A stretch of 64,000 bases of DNA from an uncultured Alistipes sp. (GTDB lineage Bacteria > Bacteroidota > Bacteroidia > Bacteroidales > Rikenellaceae), in assembly GCA_947629705.1 (NCBI GenBank), contig CANREN010000006.1, forward strand, positions 25,300 to 89,299. The letters are read 5' to 3'. The notes below the pieces were generated by a model. That model searched no databases, was not told where the DNA came from, and saw only the letters and a program-made list of their open reading frames with translations. Each line of letters begins with the position of its first letter. The stretch's first letter is position 1. A program made the position numbers and the translations under genes. Below, one piece after another: positions 25,988 through 34,721 of the stretch.

Positions 25988-26316
25988 GATGCCCCCTGCT
26001 CTGCGTGTTCGCGATGTTCCAACCGATGGAACACCCCGAGCAAACCCTCATAACTCATCGCTCCGCTCGACCGCCACAAAATCTCTCCGCGGCGGAAAAA
26101 GATCAACGTCGGCACGGAACGGATTTCGTATCGCCGGATGATCTCGGCCATCTCCGGCGCATCGATATTCACCTTGTACACCTCGACGCGTCCGCGCATC
26201 TGTTCCTGAAAACGATCGACGATCGGGTGCATCACCTGACAGGGGCCGCACCACGAAGCGAAAAAATCGACGAACGTCAACGCATCGCGCCAAATAACCT
26301 TATCGAAATCGACCAT
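25981..26316 (-). CDS. Thioredoxin family protein
   Basis: 111 residues with the classical redox site FFASWCGPCQVMHPIV (Cys23, Cys26). The family cis-Pro lies in SVPTLIFF at about residues 75-82. There is no signal peptide, so it is a cytosolic disulfide reductase. It is close in size to TrxA but ends with an extra EHREHAEQGASY tail. It lies 87 bp below the epimerase gene with no TAnnTTTG box between them, so co-transcription is likely. The 3' end overlaps the alkylation repair gene tail to tail. Confidence 0.9.
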   Translation of the reverse strand: MVDFDKVIWRDALTFVDFFASWCGPCQVMHPIVDRFQEQMRGRVEVYKVNIDAPEMAEIIRRYEIRSVPTLIFFRRGEILWRSSGAMSYEGLLGVFHRLEHREHAEQGASY

Positions 26317-26403
26317 ATCGCAATTATATATTAGATATTGAACTCTCTTGTACCGACGTCTTTGATCCGACCGCAGCTCCTCGCGGCCTTCGGCTTTCCA
26401 TGC

Positions 26404-27372
26404 TCAATTCAATTCGGCCCACGTCATTCCGGCATAGGCTTTTCCGGCGAGCTCCTTTTCGACGTAGCCGATCGTACGCCGCAAGCCCTCGGCCAACGTC
26501 GTGGCAGGAGCCCAATCCAATTCGCGACGGGCGACCGACAAATCGGGCAGCCGACGCCGGACATCGTTGGGCCGCACCTCGACATGCACGATATGCGACC
26601 GGCTGCCGGTCAGGTCGATGATCTGCTCGGCCAGGCTGCGGATGGATATTTCGTGTCCGCTGCCCAAGTCCACGGTGCGGGTTCGTTCCGCAGCCGGCAC
26701 CGCCATCAACCGCATCAATCCGTCGACGATATCCCCCACCCAGCAGAACGTGCGCAGCTGTTCGCCGCTGCCGGAGACCTGAAGCGGCCGGTTCTGCAAG
26801 GCCGCGACCACCATTTTGATGACCACCCGCTGATCCATCAGATCGGCTCCGCTTCCGTAGGTATTGAAAATGCGGGCGATACGGGTATCGACGCCGAACT
26901 CGGCCTGATAGGCACGATGGAGTGATTCGCCTGCCCGTTTGCCCTCGGCGAAGATCTGATTGACAACCTTTTCGGTGCTTTGCTGCAGATAGGTGGAACG
27001 CAGATGGGTGCCGTAAGCATCGCACGACGAGGCATACAGCACACGGGCATGTTCCGTGCGGGCCGTATCGAGCGCATTGATCGATCCGAGCATACCGACC
27101 TTAAGCGTCTCGACGGGCAGCGATTTGTTGTAACACAGCACGACGGGCGAAGCGAGGTTATAGATTTCGTTGCAACGGATGCTGAACGGGTGAACGATAT
27201 TATGACGGACATAACGGAAAGCCGGATGATCCGTAACGGCCCGCAGCAACGGTGAATTGGCCGCCTCGCGCACGTCGACGCAGAAGACCTCCTGTCCCTC
27301 TTCGAGCAGGCGCAAGCAGAGGTGCGAGCCGATGAATCCGGAGCCACCCAATACGACGATTCTTTTTTGCAT
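26404..27372 (-). CDS. Extended SDR epimerase/dehydratase with altered catalytic Tyr
   Basis: 322 residues similar to UDP-glucuronate decarboxylase and related nucleotide-sugar enzymes. The NAD(P) motif is VVLGGSGFIGSHLCLRLLE (residues 6-24), then NLASPVVLCYNKSLPVET, SSCDAYGT, the substrate stretch IARIFNTYG, and TVDLGSGHEISI. The catalytic YxxxK is FAEGK here: residue 141 is Phe (codon TTC), with Lys145 kept. Loss of the Tyr hydroxyl would normally disable hydride transfer, so the protein may bind sugar nucleotides, have altered chemistry or use another residue. Upstream lies a 36-bp tandem repeat and no clear promoter. Confidence 0.82.
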   Translation of the reverse strand: MQKRIVVLGGSGFIGSHLCLRLLEEGQEVFCVDVREAANSPLLRAVTDHPAFRYVRHNIVHPFSIRCNEIYNLASPVVLCYNKSLPVETLKVGMLGSINALDTARTEHARVLYASSCDAYGTHLRSTYLQQSTEKVVNQIFAEGKRAGESLHRAYQAEFGVDTRIARIFNTYGSGADLMDQRVVIKMVVAALQNRPLQVSGSGEQLRTFCWVGDIVDGLMRLMAVPAAERTRTVDLGSGHEISIRSLAEQIIDLTGSRSHIVHVEVRPNDVRRRLPDLSVARRELDWAPATTLAEGLRRTIGYVEKELAGKAYAGMTWAELN

Positions 27373-27434
27373 GGCAGGTGTTTTTTACCGAAAACCGCGC
27401 AAAATCCGTACCGCACTTTTATTAAGTAGTTTGC

Positions 27435-27505
27435 TTTTCCCGATTCGGAGACAACCGAAGTAAGCGAATTTTTTCCCGAATCGGAAACGACCGAAGTGAA
27501 CGACG
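27435..27505. repeat. 36-bp tandem duplication upstream of the epimerase gene
   Basis: Two adjacent diverged copies starting TTTTCCCGA at 27435 and 27471, each containing ATTCGG or AATCGG, then GACCGAAG or AACCGAAG, then a G/A-rich end. They are about 80 percent alike and non-coding. Position and orientation would put them in the leader or promoter region of the epimerase gene. Confidence 0.65.
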
Positions 27506-27573
27506 CCCGTTCCCGACAGGGGCCGACCAAACCCTGCCACGAAAGCTGCCGGATGCCGACTCTCCTGCCCTCG

Positions 27574-28944
27574 TTACAAATCCAACAGCGCTTTGGGCAG
27601 TTCGGCGATGTGATTGATGGCGACGACCTCGATGCCTTTCGGGTATTTCGCCTTGCCTTTGGACAAATAACCGGAGACGATGATGCGCCGGAACCCGAGA
27701 CGGGCCGCCTCGCTGATACGCTGTTCCGAACGAGGGGCCGGCCGCACCTCACCCGACAGCCCCAATTCACCCGCACAACAGACCCGTGTTCCGACCGGCC
27801 GATCGAAATACGACGAGACGACCGCCGCAGCGACCGCCAAATCCAACCCTGGATCGGAGACCTTGAAGCCGCCGGCGAAATTCAGAAACACATCCTTTTG
27901 ATACATCTTCATGCCGAGCCGTTTTTCCAATACAGCCAGCAACATATTCATGCGTCGGGTGTCGAATCCCGTGGCCGTACGCTGCGGCGTCCCGTAGGCG
28001 GCCCCGCAAACCAGCGCCTGCACCTCGATCAAATACGGCCGCACGCCGTCGGCCGAAGCCCCGACGGCGATGCCGCTCAACGGATCCTCGTAGTGGGCCA
28101 ACAGGATCTCGGACGGATTGGCCACCTCGCGCAAGCCGGCATCGAACATCTCGAATACGCCGATTTCGAAGGTCGCGCCGAAACGGTTCTTGATGCCGCG
28201 CAGGATGCGGTAGACGTTGTTGCTGTCGCCCTCGAACTGGAGCACGACATCGACGATATGTTCTAAAATCTTCGGCCCGGCGATGGTTCCGTCCTTCGTG
28301 ATATGGCCGATAATCAGAATCGACGTACCGGTCGACTTGGCATATTTCAACAGCGTGGCCGCACACTCGCGAATCTGCGAGACGCTGCCCGCCGACGAGT
28401 CGATCAGATCGGTATAGATGGTCTGTATCGAGTCGATGATGACCAGATCGGGCGCCTGTTCGGCAATCTGCGCCATAATATTCTCCAGCAGCGTTTCGGA
28501 GTAGATCAAACACTCCTCGTTGCCGATGCCGATGCGGTTGGCGCGCATACGGATCTGCTCGGGCGACTCCTCGCCCGAAACGTAAAGCGTATTCAATCCG
28601 TTGGCCGACAGGGCGATCTGCAGCGAAAGGGTCGATTTGCCGATGCCCGGCTCACCGCCCAGCAGCATCAACGATCCGGGCACCATGCCGCCCCCCAGCA
28701 CCCGATTGAGTTCGTCGTTGCCGAGGTCGATGCGGCGATGCTCGCTTTCACGAATAGCGCGCACCCGCTGCGGCACGGCTTTCGGCAGCGGGCCGGCAAT
28801 GGCAGCCGGCACGGAACCGCTTTCACGGGCAAGAATCTCCTCCGTAAAGGTGTTCCATTCGCCGCACGAGGGGCATTTGCCCAACCACTTGGGGGCTTCG
28901 AATCCGCAATTCTTACAGAAAAAGGCTTTTTTGACTTTGGCCAT
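27574..28944 (-). CDS. radA: DNA repair protein RadA
   Basis: A RecA-like branch-migration ATPase. It has 456 residues from ATG at 28944. An ATG five codons earlier exists, but MAKVKKAFFC is the canonical start. The N-terminal zinc finger is Cys10-x2-Cys13 and Cys24-x2-Cys27. Walker A is LGGEPGIGKSTLSLQIAL, the family-specific KNRFG motif occurs in GIKNRFGATFE, and the C-terminal Lon-protease-like domain contains DVFLNFAGGFKVSDPGLDLA. It is the last gene of the run starting with the M23-like protein near 32.9 kb. Confidence 0.96.
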   Translation of the reverse strand: MAKVKKAFFCKNCGFEAPKWLGKCPSCGEWNTFTEEILARESGSVPAAIAGPLPKAVPQRVRAIRESEHRRIDLGNDELNRVLGGGMVPGSLMLLGGEPGIGKSTLSLQIALSANGLNTLYVSGEESPEQIRMRANRIGIGNEECLIYSETLLENIMAQIAEQAPDLVIIDSIQTIYTDLIDSSAGSVSQIRECAATLLKYAKSTGTSILIIGHITKDGTIAGPKILEHIVDVVLQFEGDSNNVYRILRGIKNRFGATFEIGVFEMFDAGLREVANPSEILLAHYEDPLSGIAVGASADGVRPYLIEVQALVCGAAYGTPQRTATGFDTRRMNMLLAVLEKRLGMKMYQKDVFLNFAGGFKVSDPGLDLAVAAAVVSSYFDRPVGTRVCCAGELGLSGEVRPAPRSEQRISEAARLGFRRIIVSGYLSKGKAKYPKGIEVVAINHIAELPKALLDL

Positions 28945-28964
28945 AGCAGCGAAACACATTGAAG

Positions 28965-29477
28965 TTATTCGGGCATCGAGGTGATCTCCAGGCGTTTTAC
29001 TTCGACGATGCCGTCATCGGGATACAACGCTTGATAATAGGCGGTCAGGTCGGTAGCGAGCATCACGCAATCGAGGCCCGAATCTTCATCGGTATAGGAT
29101 TCGATCGCATATTCCGTCTCCGTGCCGTCGTAACGAAACGTCAATGCAGAGGCCCCGGGCTGTTTGTCGAACTCGCCCACCACGGGATCGGCCTCCGCCG
29201 CGGCACGAATAGTCAGCGTTCCGCCGTCGTAACGTGTATATTCGAGCAGGTAGCTGCCGCCCGATCGTACCGGTGCCTTTGCCAACGCATCCTCGCTCAC
29301 CAACGCGACGATCTCCGGCTGCTGCCCCTCCGCATCCTCCCGATCTGCGGGCGGCTGCGCGGCGACTTCGACCGCAACCCGCACAACGTCGTAACGGGCC
29401 GTATAAAAGACGTCCGAATCATCGCTGCAACCGACGGCCGCAAAAGCCAGCATCCAAACCGTTATCCATTTTTTCAT
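28965..29477 (-). CDS. Small predicted lipoprotein, unknown function
   Basis: 170 residues. The signal MKKWITVWMLAFAAVGC ends in a good lipobox (AVGC, Cys17), followed by SDDSD, an acidic stretch that in Bacteroidetes can act as a surface-export signal. The mature part is beta-rich (YLLEYTRYDGGTLTIRAAAE, SALTFRYDGTETEYAIESY). No domain is recognised. It sits between rseP (9 bp) and radA (20 bp) in one operon, so a link with envelope stress proteolysis is possible but only by context. Confidence 0.72.
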   Translation of the reverse strand: MKKWITVWMLAFAAVGCSDDSDVFYTARYDVVRVAVEVAAQPPADREDAEGQQPEIVALVSEDALAKAPVRSGGSYLLEYTRYDGGTLTIRAAAEADPVVGEFDKQPGASALTFRYDGTETEYAIESYTDEDSGLDCVMLATDLTAYYQALYPDDGIVEVKRLEITSMPE

Positions 29478-29486
29478 ACGATTCGA

Positions 29487-30800
29487 TTATTTGAGGAAGA
29501 AGCGGTAAATATCGTTTCCGTTGGCGTAGATCAGCAGGAGCAGCAGCAGCCCGAGACCGGCATACTGCGCCGCCACCAACACGCGGTCGCCCACTTTGCG
29601 GCCCGTGATCATCTCCCAGAAGGTGAAAAGCGCATGGCCGCCGTCCAAACCCGGGATAGGCAGCATGTTCATCACGGCCAGGATGATCGACAGGAACGCA
29701 GTCTTCAACCAGAAATCCTCCCAGTTCCAACTGCCCGAAAAGATGCTTCCGATCGCGATGAAACCGCCCAACTCCTCGTACATTTTGGTTTTGGGCTGAA
29801 CGATCAGTTTCAACTGATCCCAATAGGAACCGACGACGTGGCCCGTCTTGCGGAGGCCCGCCGGAATGGACTGCCAGAAAGTATAATGCTGCGTCCGCAG
29901 CGGGAGCGAACGGCACAACACGCCGAGCCGGCCGTCGGCATCGACCGTCAGCGGCAATTCGACGACCCTATCCTCATCGCGCAAGACCCGTATGGAGACG
30001 GTTTGCCCCGCATGGTTCTTCAAATAGTCGCTGTAAGCCGTGAAATCGACCCCATGCAGGCTGTCGATGGCGATCACCTCGTCGCCCGCATGGAGCGTCC
30101 TCGCCTCCTTGCGCACGACGCTGTCGATGATAAACGGCTGGTAGGGAACGAACAGACCTTCGTACCTCTTGCTGCGCCGCATCTCGACCAACGCGTCGAA
30201 CGGGAGCCGCAGCTCCACCTCCCGCCCGTCGCGTTCGACCACGACCGTCCGGTCGCTTTCGGTAATCAACAGGTCGTTGACCACCCGAACGACGTTATCC
30301 ACCGGTTCGCCGTCGATGGAGACGAAGCGGTCGCCGTCGCGGAATCCGAGCGCATGGCCCGATTCGTTGAACCGATAGCCCCATCGGGCATCCTCATTCG
30401 AGAAGTAGCTTTCACCCCAGACATAACAAACGGCACAATAAAGAGCCACCGCCAGCAAGAGATTCATCACGACACCGGCGATCAAGACCAAAAAGCGCTG
30501 CCAGGCCGGTTTCGAACGAAATTCGTCGGGCTTGGGCGGCTGTTTCATCTGCTCCTTGTCCATCGACTCGTCGATCATGCCCGCGATCTTCACATAACCG
30601 CCCAACGGAATCCAACCCAGGCCGTACTCCGTCTCTCCGCGCCGGAATTTGAAGAGCGAAAACCACGGATCGAAAAAGATATAGAACTTTTCGACGCGGA
30701 TTTTGAAAAGCCGTGCCATCAAAAAATGGCCCAACTCGTGCAGTCCCACCAAGATGGTGAAACAGAGAAAAAACTGGATGATTTTAATCATTAACTCCAT
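29487..30800 (-). CDS. rseP: RIP metalloprotease RseP (site-2 protease)
   Basis: An inner-membrane zinc protease for regulated intramembrane proteolysis. The 437 residues fit. The zinc motif HELGH is residues 21-25 inside the first membrane segment, the second motif PIPGLDGGHALF (about 379-390) lies in the third, and the PDZ region between contains GHALGFRDGDRFVSIDGEPV and LHAGDEVIAIDSLHG, which suggests tandem PDZ domains. A cytosolic WIPLGGYVKIAGMID loop is typical. The order dxr-rseP is a common arrangement in bacteria. The substrate anti-sigma factor is not in the window. Confidence 0.95.
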   Translation of the reverse strand: MELMIKIIQFFLCFTILVGLHELGHFLMARLFKIRVEKFYIFFDPWFSLFKFRRGETEYGLGWIPLGGYVKIAGMIDESMDKEQMKQPPKPDEFRSKPAWQRFLVLIAGVVMNLLLAVALYCAVCYVWGESYFSNEDARWGYRFNESGHALGFRDGDRFVSIDGEPVDNVVRVVNDLLITESDRTVVVERDGREVELRLPFDALVEMRRSKRYEGLFVPYQPFIIDSVVRKEARTLHAGDEVIAIDSLHGVDFTAYSDYLKNHAGQTVSIRVLRDEDRVVELPLTVDADGRLGVLCRSLPLRTQHYTFWQSIPAGLRKTGHVVGSYWDQLKLIVQPKTKMYEELGGFIAIGSIFSGSWNWEDFWLKTAFLSIILAVMNMLPIPGLDGGHALFTFWEMITGRKVGDRVLVAAQYAGLGLLLLLLIYANGNDIYRFFLK

Positions 30801-30822
30801 GGTGCAATCTATCGTTCGTTTT

Positions 30823-31974
30823 TCAGCATTTCAGCAATTCGGCTGCCAGCCGGCGGGATTCGCAGTCGGCCGCCGCGTAATCGTCGAGCGTCGGGCCCGA
30901 CCGGAAATCGGCATGTGCCAGCGCATATTCGATCGCCCGCACGATATCCGACCATGCGCAGCGATGCCCGAGAAAGGCGGCGACCGCCACTTCGTTGGCC
31001 CCGTTCATCGTGCAAGCCGCCGTGCCCCCGCGCCGCAGACAATCGTAAGCGATATCGAGGGCCGGATATTTCAGACGATCCACTTCGCCGAACGTCAGCG
31101 CAGGATGCGCCGTAAAGTCGAAAACTTCGGCCGGACGGCGGACCCGTTCGGGGAAAAAGAGGGCGTAACTGATGGGCATCCGCATGTCGGGAAGCCCCAA
31201 CTGGGCCTTGATCGCTCCGTCGTCGAACTCCACCATCGAATGGATGACCGACTGCGGGTGCATCACGACGGAAATCCGCTCGGCCGGAGCGTCGAACAGC
31301 CAATGGGCCTCGATCACCTCGAACCCCTTGTTGACCAACGTCGAAGAGTCGATGGTGATTTTGGCTCCCATCTGCCACTGGGGATGTTGCAGGGCCTGTT
31401 CGGGCGTTACATGGGCCAGCTCTTCGCGCCGGAGATCCCGAAAAGCTCCGCCGCTGCAGGTGATGATCAATCGCCGGTAGGGGGTTCGTTCGCCGACCAA
31501 ACATTGGAAGATGGCCGAATGTTCCGAGTCGATGGGGACGATCGGCGCCTGCTTCTCGACCGCAAGCCGCATGACGTATTCGCCTCCGACGACCAACGAC
31601 TCCTTGTTGGCCAAAGCTAATTTCTTGCCCGCACGAAGCGTCGCCACGGTAGGCGCCAACCCTGCGTAACCGACCAAGGCATTGACGACGACATCGGTAT
31701 CGCCCGCCGCGGCGACCTGCGCCACCGCATCCTGACCGGCATAGACCTTGATATCGGTATCGGCCAGCGCATCGCGCAGCGGGCCGTAAAACCGTTCGTC
31801 GGCAATGACCGCCGCAGCAGCGTCGAACGCACGGGCCTGTTCGGCAAGCCGTTCCCAATTACTGTGAGCGGTGAGCGTAACCGCTTCGAATCGATCGGGA
31901 TTCTCACGCACGATATCGAGCGTCTGCACGCCGATCGAGCCCGTAGAACCCAAAATAGCCAAACGCTGTTTCAT
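30823..31974 (-). CDS. dxr: 1-deoxy-D-xylulose 5-phosphate reductoisomerase
   Basis: The second step of the MEP isoprenoid pathway (DXP to MEP with NADPH). It has 383 residues from ATG at 31974, two codons after a GTG that could also serve. Motifs are LAILGSTGSIGVQTLDIV (NADPH site), ALANKESLVVGGEYVM, the metal/substrate site IVPIDSEHSAIFQCL, SGGAFRD, MGAKITIDSSTLVNKG, and C-terminal CTMNGANEVAVAAFL. It lies between the M23-like gene and rseP in the same operon. Confidence 0.97.
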   Translation of the reverse strand: MKQRLAILGSTGSIGVQTLDIVRENPDRFEAVTLTAHSNWERLAEQARAFDAAAAVIADERFYGPLRDALADTDIKVYAGQDAVAQVAAAGDTDVVVNALVGYAGLAPTVATLRAGKKLALANKESLVVGGEYVMRLAVEKQAPIVPIDSEHSAIFQCLVGERTPYRRLIITCSGGAFRDLRREELAHVTPEQALQHPQWQMGAKITIDSSTLVNKGFEVIEAHWLFDAPAERISVVMHPQSVIHSMVEFDDGAIKAQLGLPDMRMPISYALFFPERVRRPAEVFDFTAHPALTFGEVDRLKYPALDIAYDCLRRGGTAACTMNGANEVAVAAFLGHRCAWSDIVRAIEYALAHADFRSGPTLDDYAAADCESRRLAAELLKC

Positions 31975-31986
31975 ACGCACCGCAGA

Positions 31987-32856
31987 TTAGAAGACGATAT
32001 ACCCTTCGGGGTCGACCGGTTTGCCATTGCTCCAAAGTTCGAACTCGAAGAGCTCGTTTTCATCCTCTCCGTCGGCACCCGGTTCGAGATTGTAACCCAA
32101 CTGGTCGCCGCTGTGAACGGTCTGGCCCCGGCTGACGAGCGACTGCGAAAGATTCTTATAGACCGAGACCAGATTGTTGGCATGTTGAAGCAGGATGATA
32201 TACCGGTTTTCGGGCGTCCAAAGGCTCTGAATGACCGTGCCGTTGTCGATCGCCGTGATCCGGCCGCCCGCAGCGGCCGCAATCCGCACCCCGAAACGAT
32301 TCTGGCCGATATCGAAGCCTTCGGCGATGATGCCCTCGATCGGCGTAACCAGCTGCATCGCCTCGCGAACCTCGCGCCGCGACCCGCCGCCCAGCGAATA
32401 AGGGCCGGTTCCCTCCATCTCGGCGCGCAGCAGCGAATCTTCCCGCGACGGAAGCACCGACGCCTTGTCGATCCGGGCGCTGTCCGATCCGATGAACGAC
32501 CGGGCCGCAGGCGTTCGCCCCTCCAAAACGAGCGCGATATGCTCGTTGTAGGTCATCATGTCGTTCATCATGCGCTCCATCGAGTCCAACCGGATGATAT
32601 TCTGCACAAGGCTCTCCCGCATCCGATCGGATTCGGTGCGGTACCCGGGCAGGAGCTCCAGCACGGGCGTATAGGCCATCAACGTGAGAATCAAAACGAA
32701 AAGCAAAAGCGCGAACGCCGTCAGACCGGCGAAAATGCCCGCAGGCGAAAGGTGGATATGCCACTCTTCGCTGTTGTCCGTGGTATTGAGCATATTGAAA
32801 CGACGCTTGCGGAAAAGGTCGTGCCACCACACACGTATTTTCTTCAAAAATTTCAT
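31987..32856 (-). CDS. M23/LytM-like membrane protein with degenerate active site
   Basis: 289 residues from ATG at 32856 (MKFLKKIRVWWHDLFRKRR). An ATG six codons upstream is also possible, while the longer open frame runs into promoter repeats. A cytosolic basic N-terminus is followed by one membrane helix (IFAGLTAFALLLFVLILTLMAY), a coiled region with repeated Met/Asp helices, and a C-terminal LytM fold. The zinc ligands are missing: the usual HxxxD region reads GFDIGQNRFGV and the usual HxH is FEFEL. It is therefore probably a non-catalytic activator or scaffold like other degenerate LytM proteins. The intact paralogues at 46.65-48.6 kb share the topology. Confidence 0.78.
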   Translation of the reverse strand: MKFLKKIRVWWHDLFRKRRFNMLNTTDNSEEWHIHLSPAGIFAGLTAFALLLFVLILTLMAYTPVLELLPGYRTESDRMRESLVQNIIRLDSMERMMNDMMTYNEHIALVLEGRTPAARSFIGSDSARIDKASVLPSREDSLLRAEMEGTGPYSLGGGSRREVREAMQLVTPIEGIIAEGFDIGQNRFGVRIAAAAGGRITAIDNGTVIQSLWTPENRYIILLQHANNLVSVYKNLSQSLVSRGQTVHSGDQLGYNLEPGADGEDENELFEFELWSNGKPVDPEGYIVF

Positions 32857-33003
32857 TGTATCGCGATTAATCATACTATAAAACCGGCACTGCCCCGAAC
32901 GATCCTCCCGTTCAAAGGTTCGCTGCCGATAAAAACGAGATCGACCGATCGCCCTTCGAATTCCGCTGAAGTGCAACCGTCCCGACGAGCGATTATCCGA
33001 CGT

Positions 33004-33161
33004 CAAAGATACGAATAAGCGAGGGCAAAACAAAACTTGTTTTCGTTTTGCCGAGCGGGAGTATCTTCGGCGAAGCCAAAGATACGAAAAGTCGAGTGCA
33101 AAAATGCAAACTCATTTGCAATTTTTGCCGAGCGGGAGTATCTTCGATGCAATCAAAGATA
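33004..33161 (-). promoter_or_regulatory. Three tandem promoter-hairpin modules driving the M23-dxr-rseP operon
   Basis: Identical minus-strand -7 boxes TATCTTTG lie at 33154-33161, 33077-33084 and 33004-33011, 77 and 73 bp apart. Each of the first two is followed by a dyad that ends CGAAGATACTCCCGCTCGGC, then by a hairpin: at 33098-33128 GCAAAAATTGCAAA pairs with TTTGCATTTTTGC, and at 33024-33052 GGCAAAAC pairs with GTTTTGCC. Each module ends with a CTCG-x-TT-x-TTCG stretch before the next box. Confidence 0.7.
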
Positions 33162-33310
33162 GCCAAATTCGCCCGAATATCGGCTGTCCGGAGAGAGATT
33201 TTTTTCGTCCCGTTCCGGCGCAAACACCATTTCCGCACGGAACTCGCTCCGGCTCCACGCTCCAACCGACATAAAACCGGTTCCCGCGCACACTCCGCCG
33301 GCACAAACGA

Positions 33311-33336
33311 CGAAAGCCTCGGAATACGAGGCCTTC
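33311..33336 (-). terminator. Candidate terminator of the nqr operon
   Basis: Minus strand: GCCTCG-TATTC-CGAGGC with flanking AAGG/CTTT, about 30 nt after the nqrF stop codon. The T-tail is short (TTT), so efficiency is uncertain. Confidence 0.55.
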
Positions 33337-33366
33337 GCTGTTTTCGGCCGAACCGACCGCATGTCC

Positions 33367-34635
33367 CTACGAACCGAAGTTGTCGTAGAGGATATTTTCA
33401 CTCGGAACGCCGAGATTGTCGAGCATCTTCACAACCGAAGCGATCATCATCGGAGGCCCGCACATCAGGTAAATACAATCTTCGGGCGCCTGATGATGCT
33501 TCAGATAATTCTCATACAGCACGTTATGCACGAACCCGGGCGTATATTTCTCGCCCGCGGCATCCGCTTCGGGATCGGGACGGTCGAGCGCAATGTTGAA
33601 ACTGAAATTGGGGAACTCCTTCTCGATCGCACGGTACTCGTCGACATAAGGCGCCTCCTTCAACGAACGGGCACCGTACCAGAACGAAACGGGCCGTTTC
33701 GTCTTTTCGGTCTTGAACAGGTGCATCAGGTGGCTGCGCATCGGCGCCATGCCGGCACCGCCGCCGATGAAGATCAACTCCTGCGTGTCGGGCAGATCGT
33801 CGGGCAGGAAAAATTCGCCGTAAGGGCCCGAGATCGTTACCTTGTCGCCCGGCTTGCGCGAGAAAACGTACGATGAACAGATGCCCGGATTCACCTTCAT
33901 GAATGCGCCGGCCGCACGGTCGAACGGCGGCGTAGCGATGCGGATATTCAGCATGATGATGTTGCCCTCGGCCGGATGGTTGGCCATCGAGTAGGCGCGG
34001 AACGTCGGTTCGGGGTTGGTCGCAACCAGATCCCACATTTTCATTTTGTCCCAATCGGCACGGAACCGTTCGTCGACCTCCATGTCGGAGAACCTGATCC
34101 GGTCGTACTTGGGAATATCCACCTGGATATAACCGCCGCTCCGGAACTTCAGCTGCTCGCCTTCGGGCAGTTTCACGACGAACTCTTTGAGGAAAGTCGA
34201 AATGTTGCGGTTCGAGACGACCGTACATTCCCACTTCTTGACGCCCAAGACCGCTTCGGGGACTTTGATTTTCAGATTCTCCTTCACCTTGACCTGACAG
34301 CCGAGACGCCAGTGGTCTTTCGCCATCTTGCGGGAGATGAAGCCGGTTTCGGTCGGCAGAATGTCGCCGCCGCCCTCCAATACCTGACACTTGCACATGC
34401 CGCACGAACCGCCGCCGCCGCAGGCCGAAGGGAGGAACACCTTGTTATTGGCCAAGGTCGCGAGCAGGGTCGAACCGCTTTCGGTGGCGATGACCCGTTC
34501 GCCGTTGTTGATGTCGATGGTTACCTCGCCCGACGAAGTGAGCTTCGCCTTGGCGTAGAGCAGCAGCCCGACCAACAAGAGCGTAATCGCCAGAAAAGCA
34601 CCGATAGCCACGAAGATCGTGATTGTCATATTCAT
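33367..34635 (-). CDS. nqrF: Na+-translocating NADH:quinone oxidoreductase subunit F
   Basis: The NADH-oxidising entry subunit with FAD and a [2Fe-2S] centre. The 422 residues have an N-terminal membrane anchor (IFVAIGAFLAITLLLVGLLLYA), the ferredoxin domain with SACGGGGSCGMCKCQV (Cys-x5-Cys-x2-Cys) and the fourth Cys in HWRLGCQV, then the FAD domain (RAYSMANHP) and the NADH domain (FIGGGAGMAPMRSHL, MCGPPMM). Electrons pass from here towards NqrC and NqrB. It is the last gene of the nqr operon, with about 86 bp between nqrE and nqrF. Confidence 0.97.
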   Translation of the reverse strand: MNMTITIFVAIGAFLAITLLLVGLLLYAKAKLTSSGEVTIDINNGERVIATESGSTLLATLANNKVFLPSACGGGGSCGMCKCQVLEGGGDILPTETGFISRKMAKDHWRLGCQVKVKENLKIKVPEAVLGVKKWECTVVSNRNISTFLKEFVVKLPEGEQLKFRSGGYIQVDIPKYDRIRFSDMEVDERFRADWDKMKMWDLVATNPEPTFRAYSMANHPAEGNIIMLNIRIATPPFDRAAGAFMKVNPGICSSYVFSRKPGDKVTISGPYGEFFLPDDLPDTQELIFIGGGAGMAPMRSHLMHLFKTEKTKRPVSFWYGARSLKEAPYVDEYRAIEKEFPNFSFNIALDRPDPEADAAGEKYTPGFVHNVLYENYLKHHQAPEDCIYLMCGPPMMIASVVKMLDNLGVPSENILYDNFGS

Positions 34636-34721
34636 TTTCGAACTAATTCATTAATTAACTTCTATCTTCTATTCGAGGTCTGCGATTCGTGCGACCGACG
34701 ACCGCCGAATCGCTCCATCGC

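Larger units (their letters stand above)
32857..33366. other. Long regulatory intergenic region between the M23-like gene and nqrF
   Basis: 510 bp without a gene. From the right it holds the nqr terminator hairpin (33311-33336), about 150 bp with no recognisable signal, the tandem promoter-hairpin modules (33004-33161), and a leader of about 140 nt before the ATG at 32856. The open frames here look accidental. Confidence 0.6.

Noticed and set aside
32875..33033. N-terminal extension of the M23-like protein to 33033
   Set aside because: The extra residues are encoded by promoter repeat DNA and lie upstream of or across the -7 box. The Met at 32856 gives the expected basic-plus-helix start.
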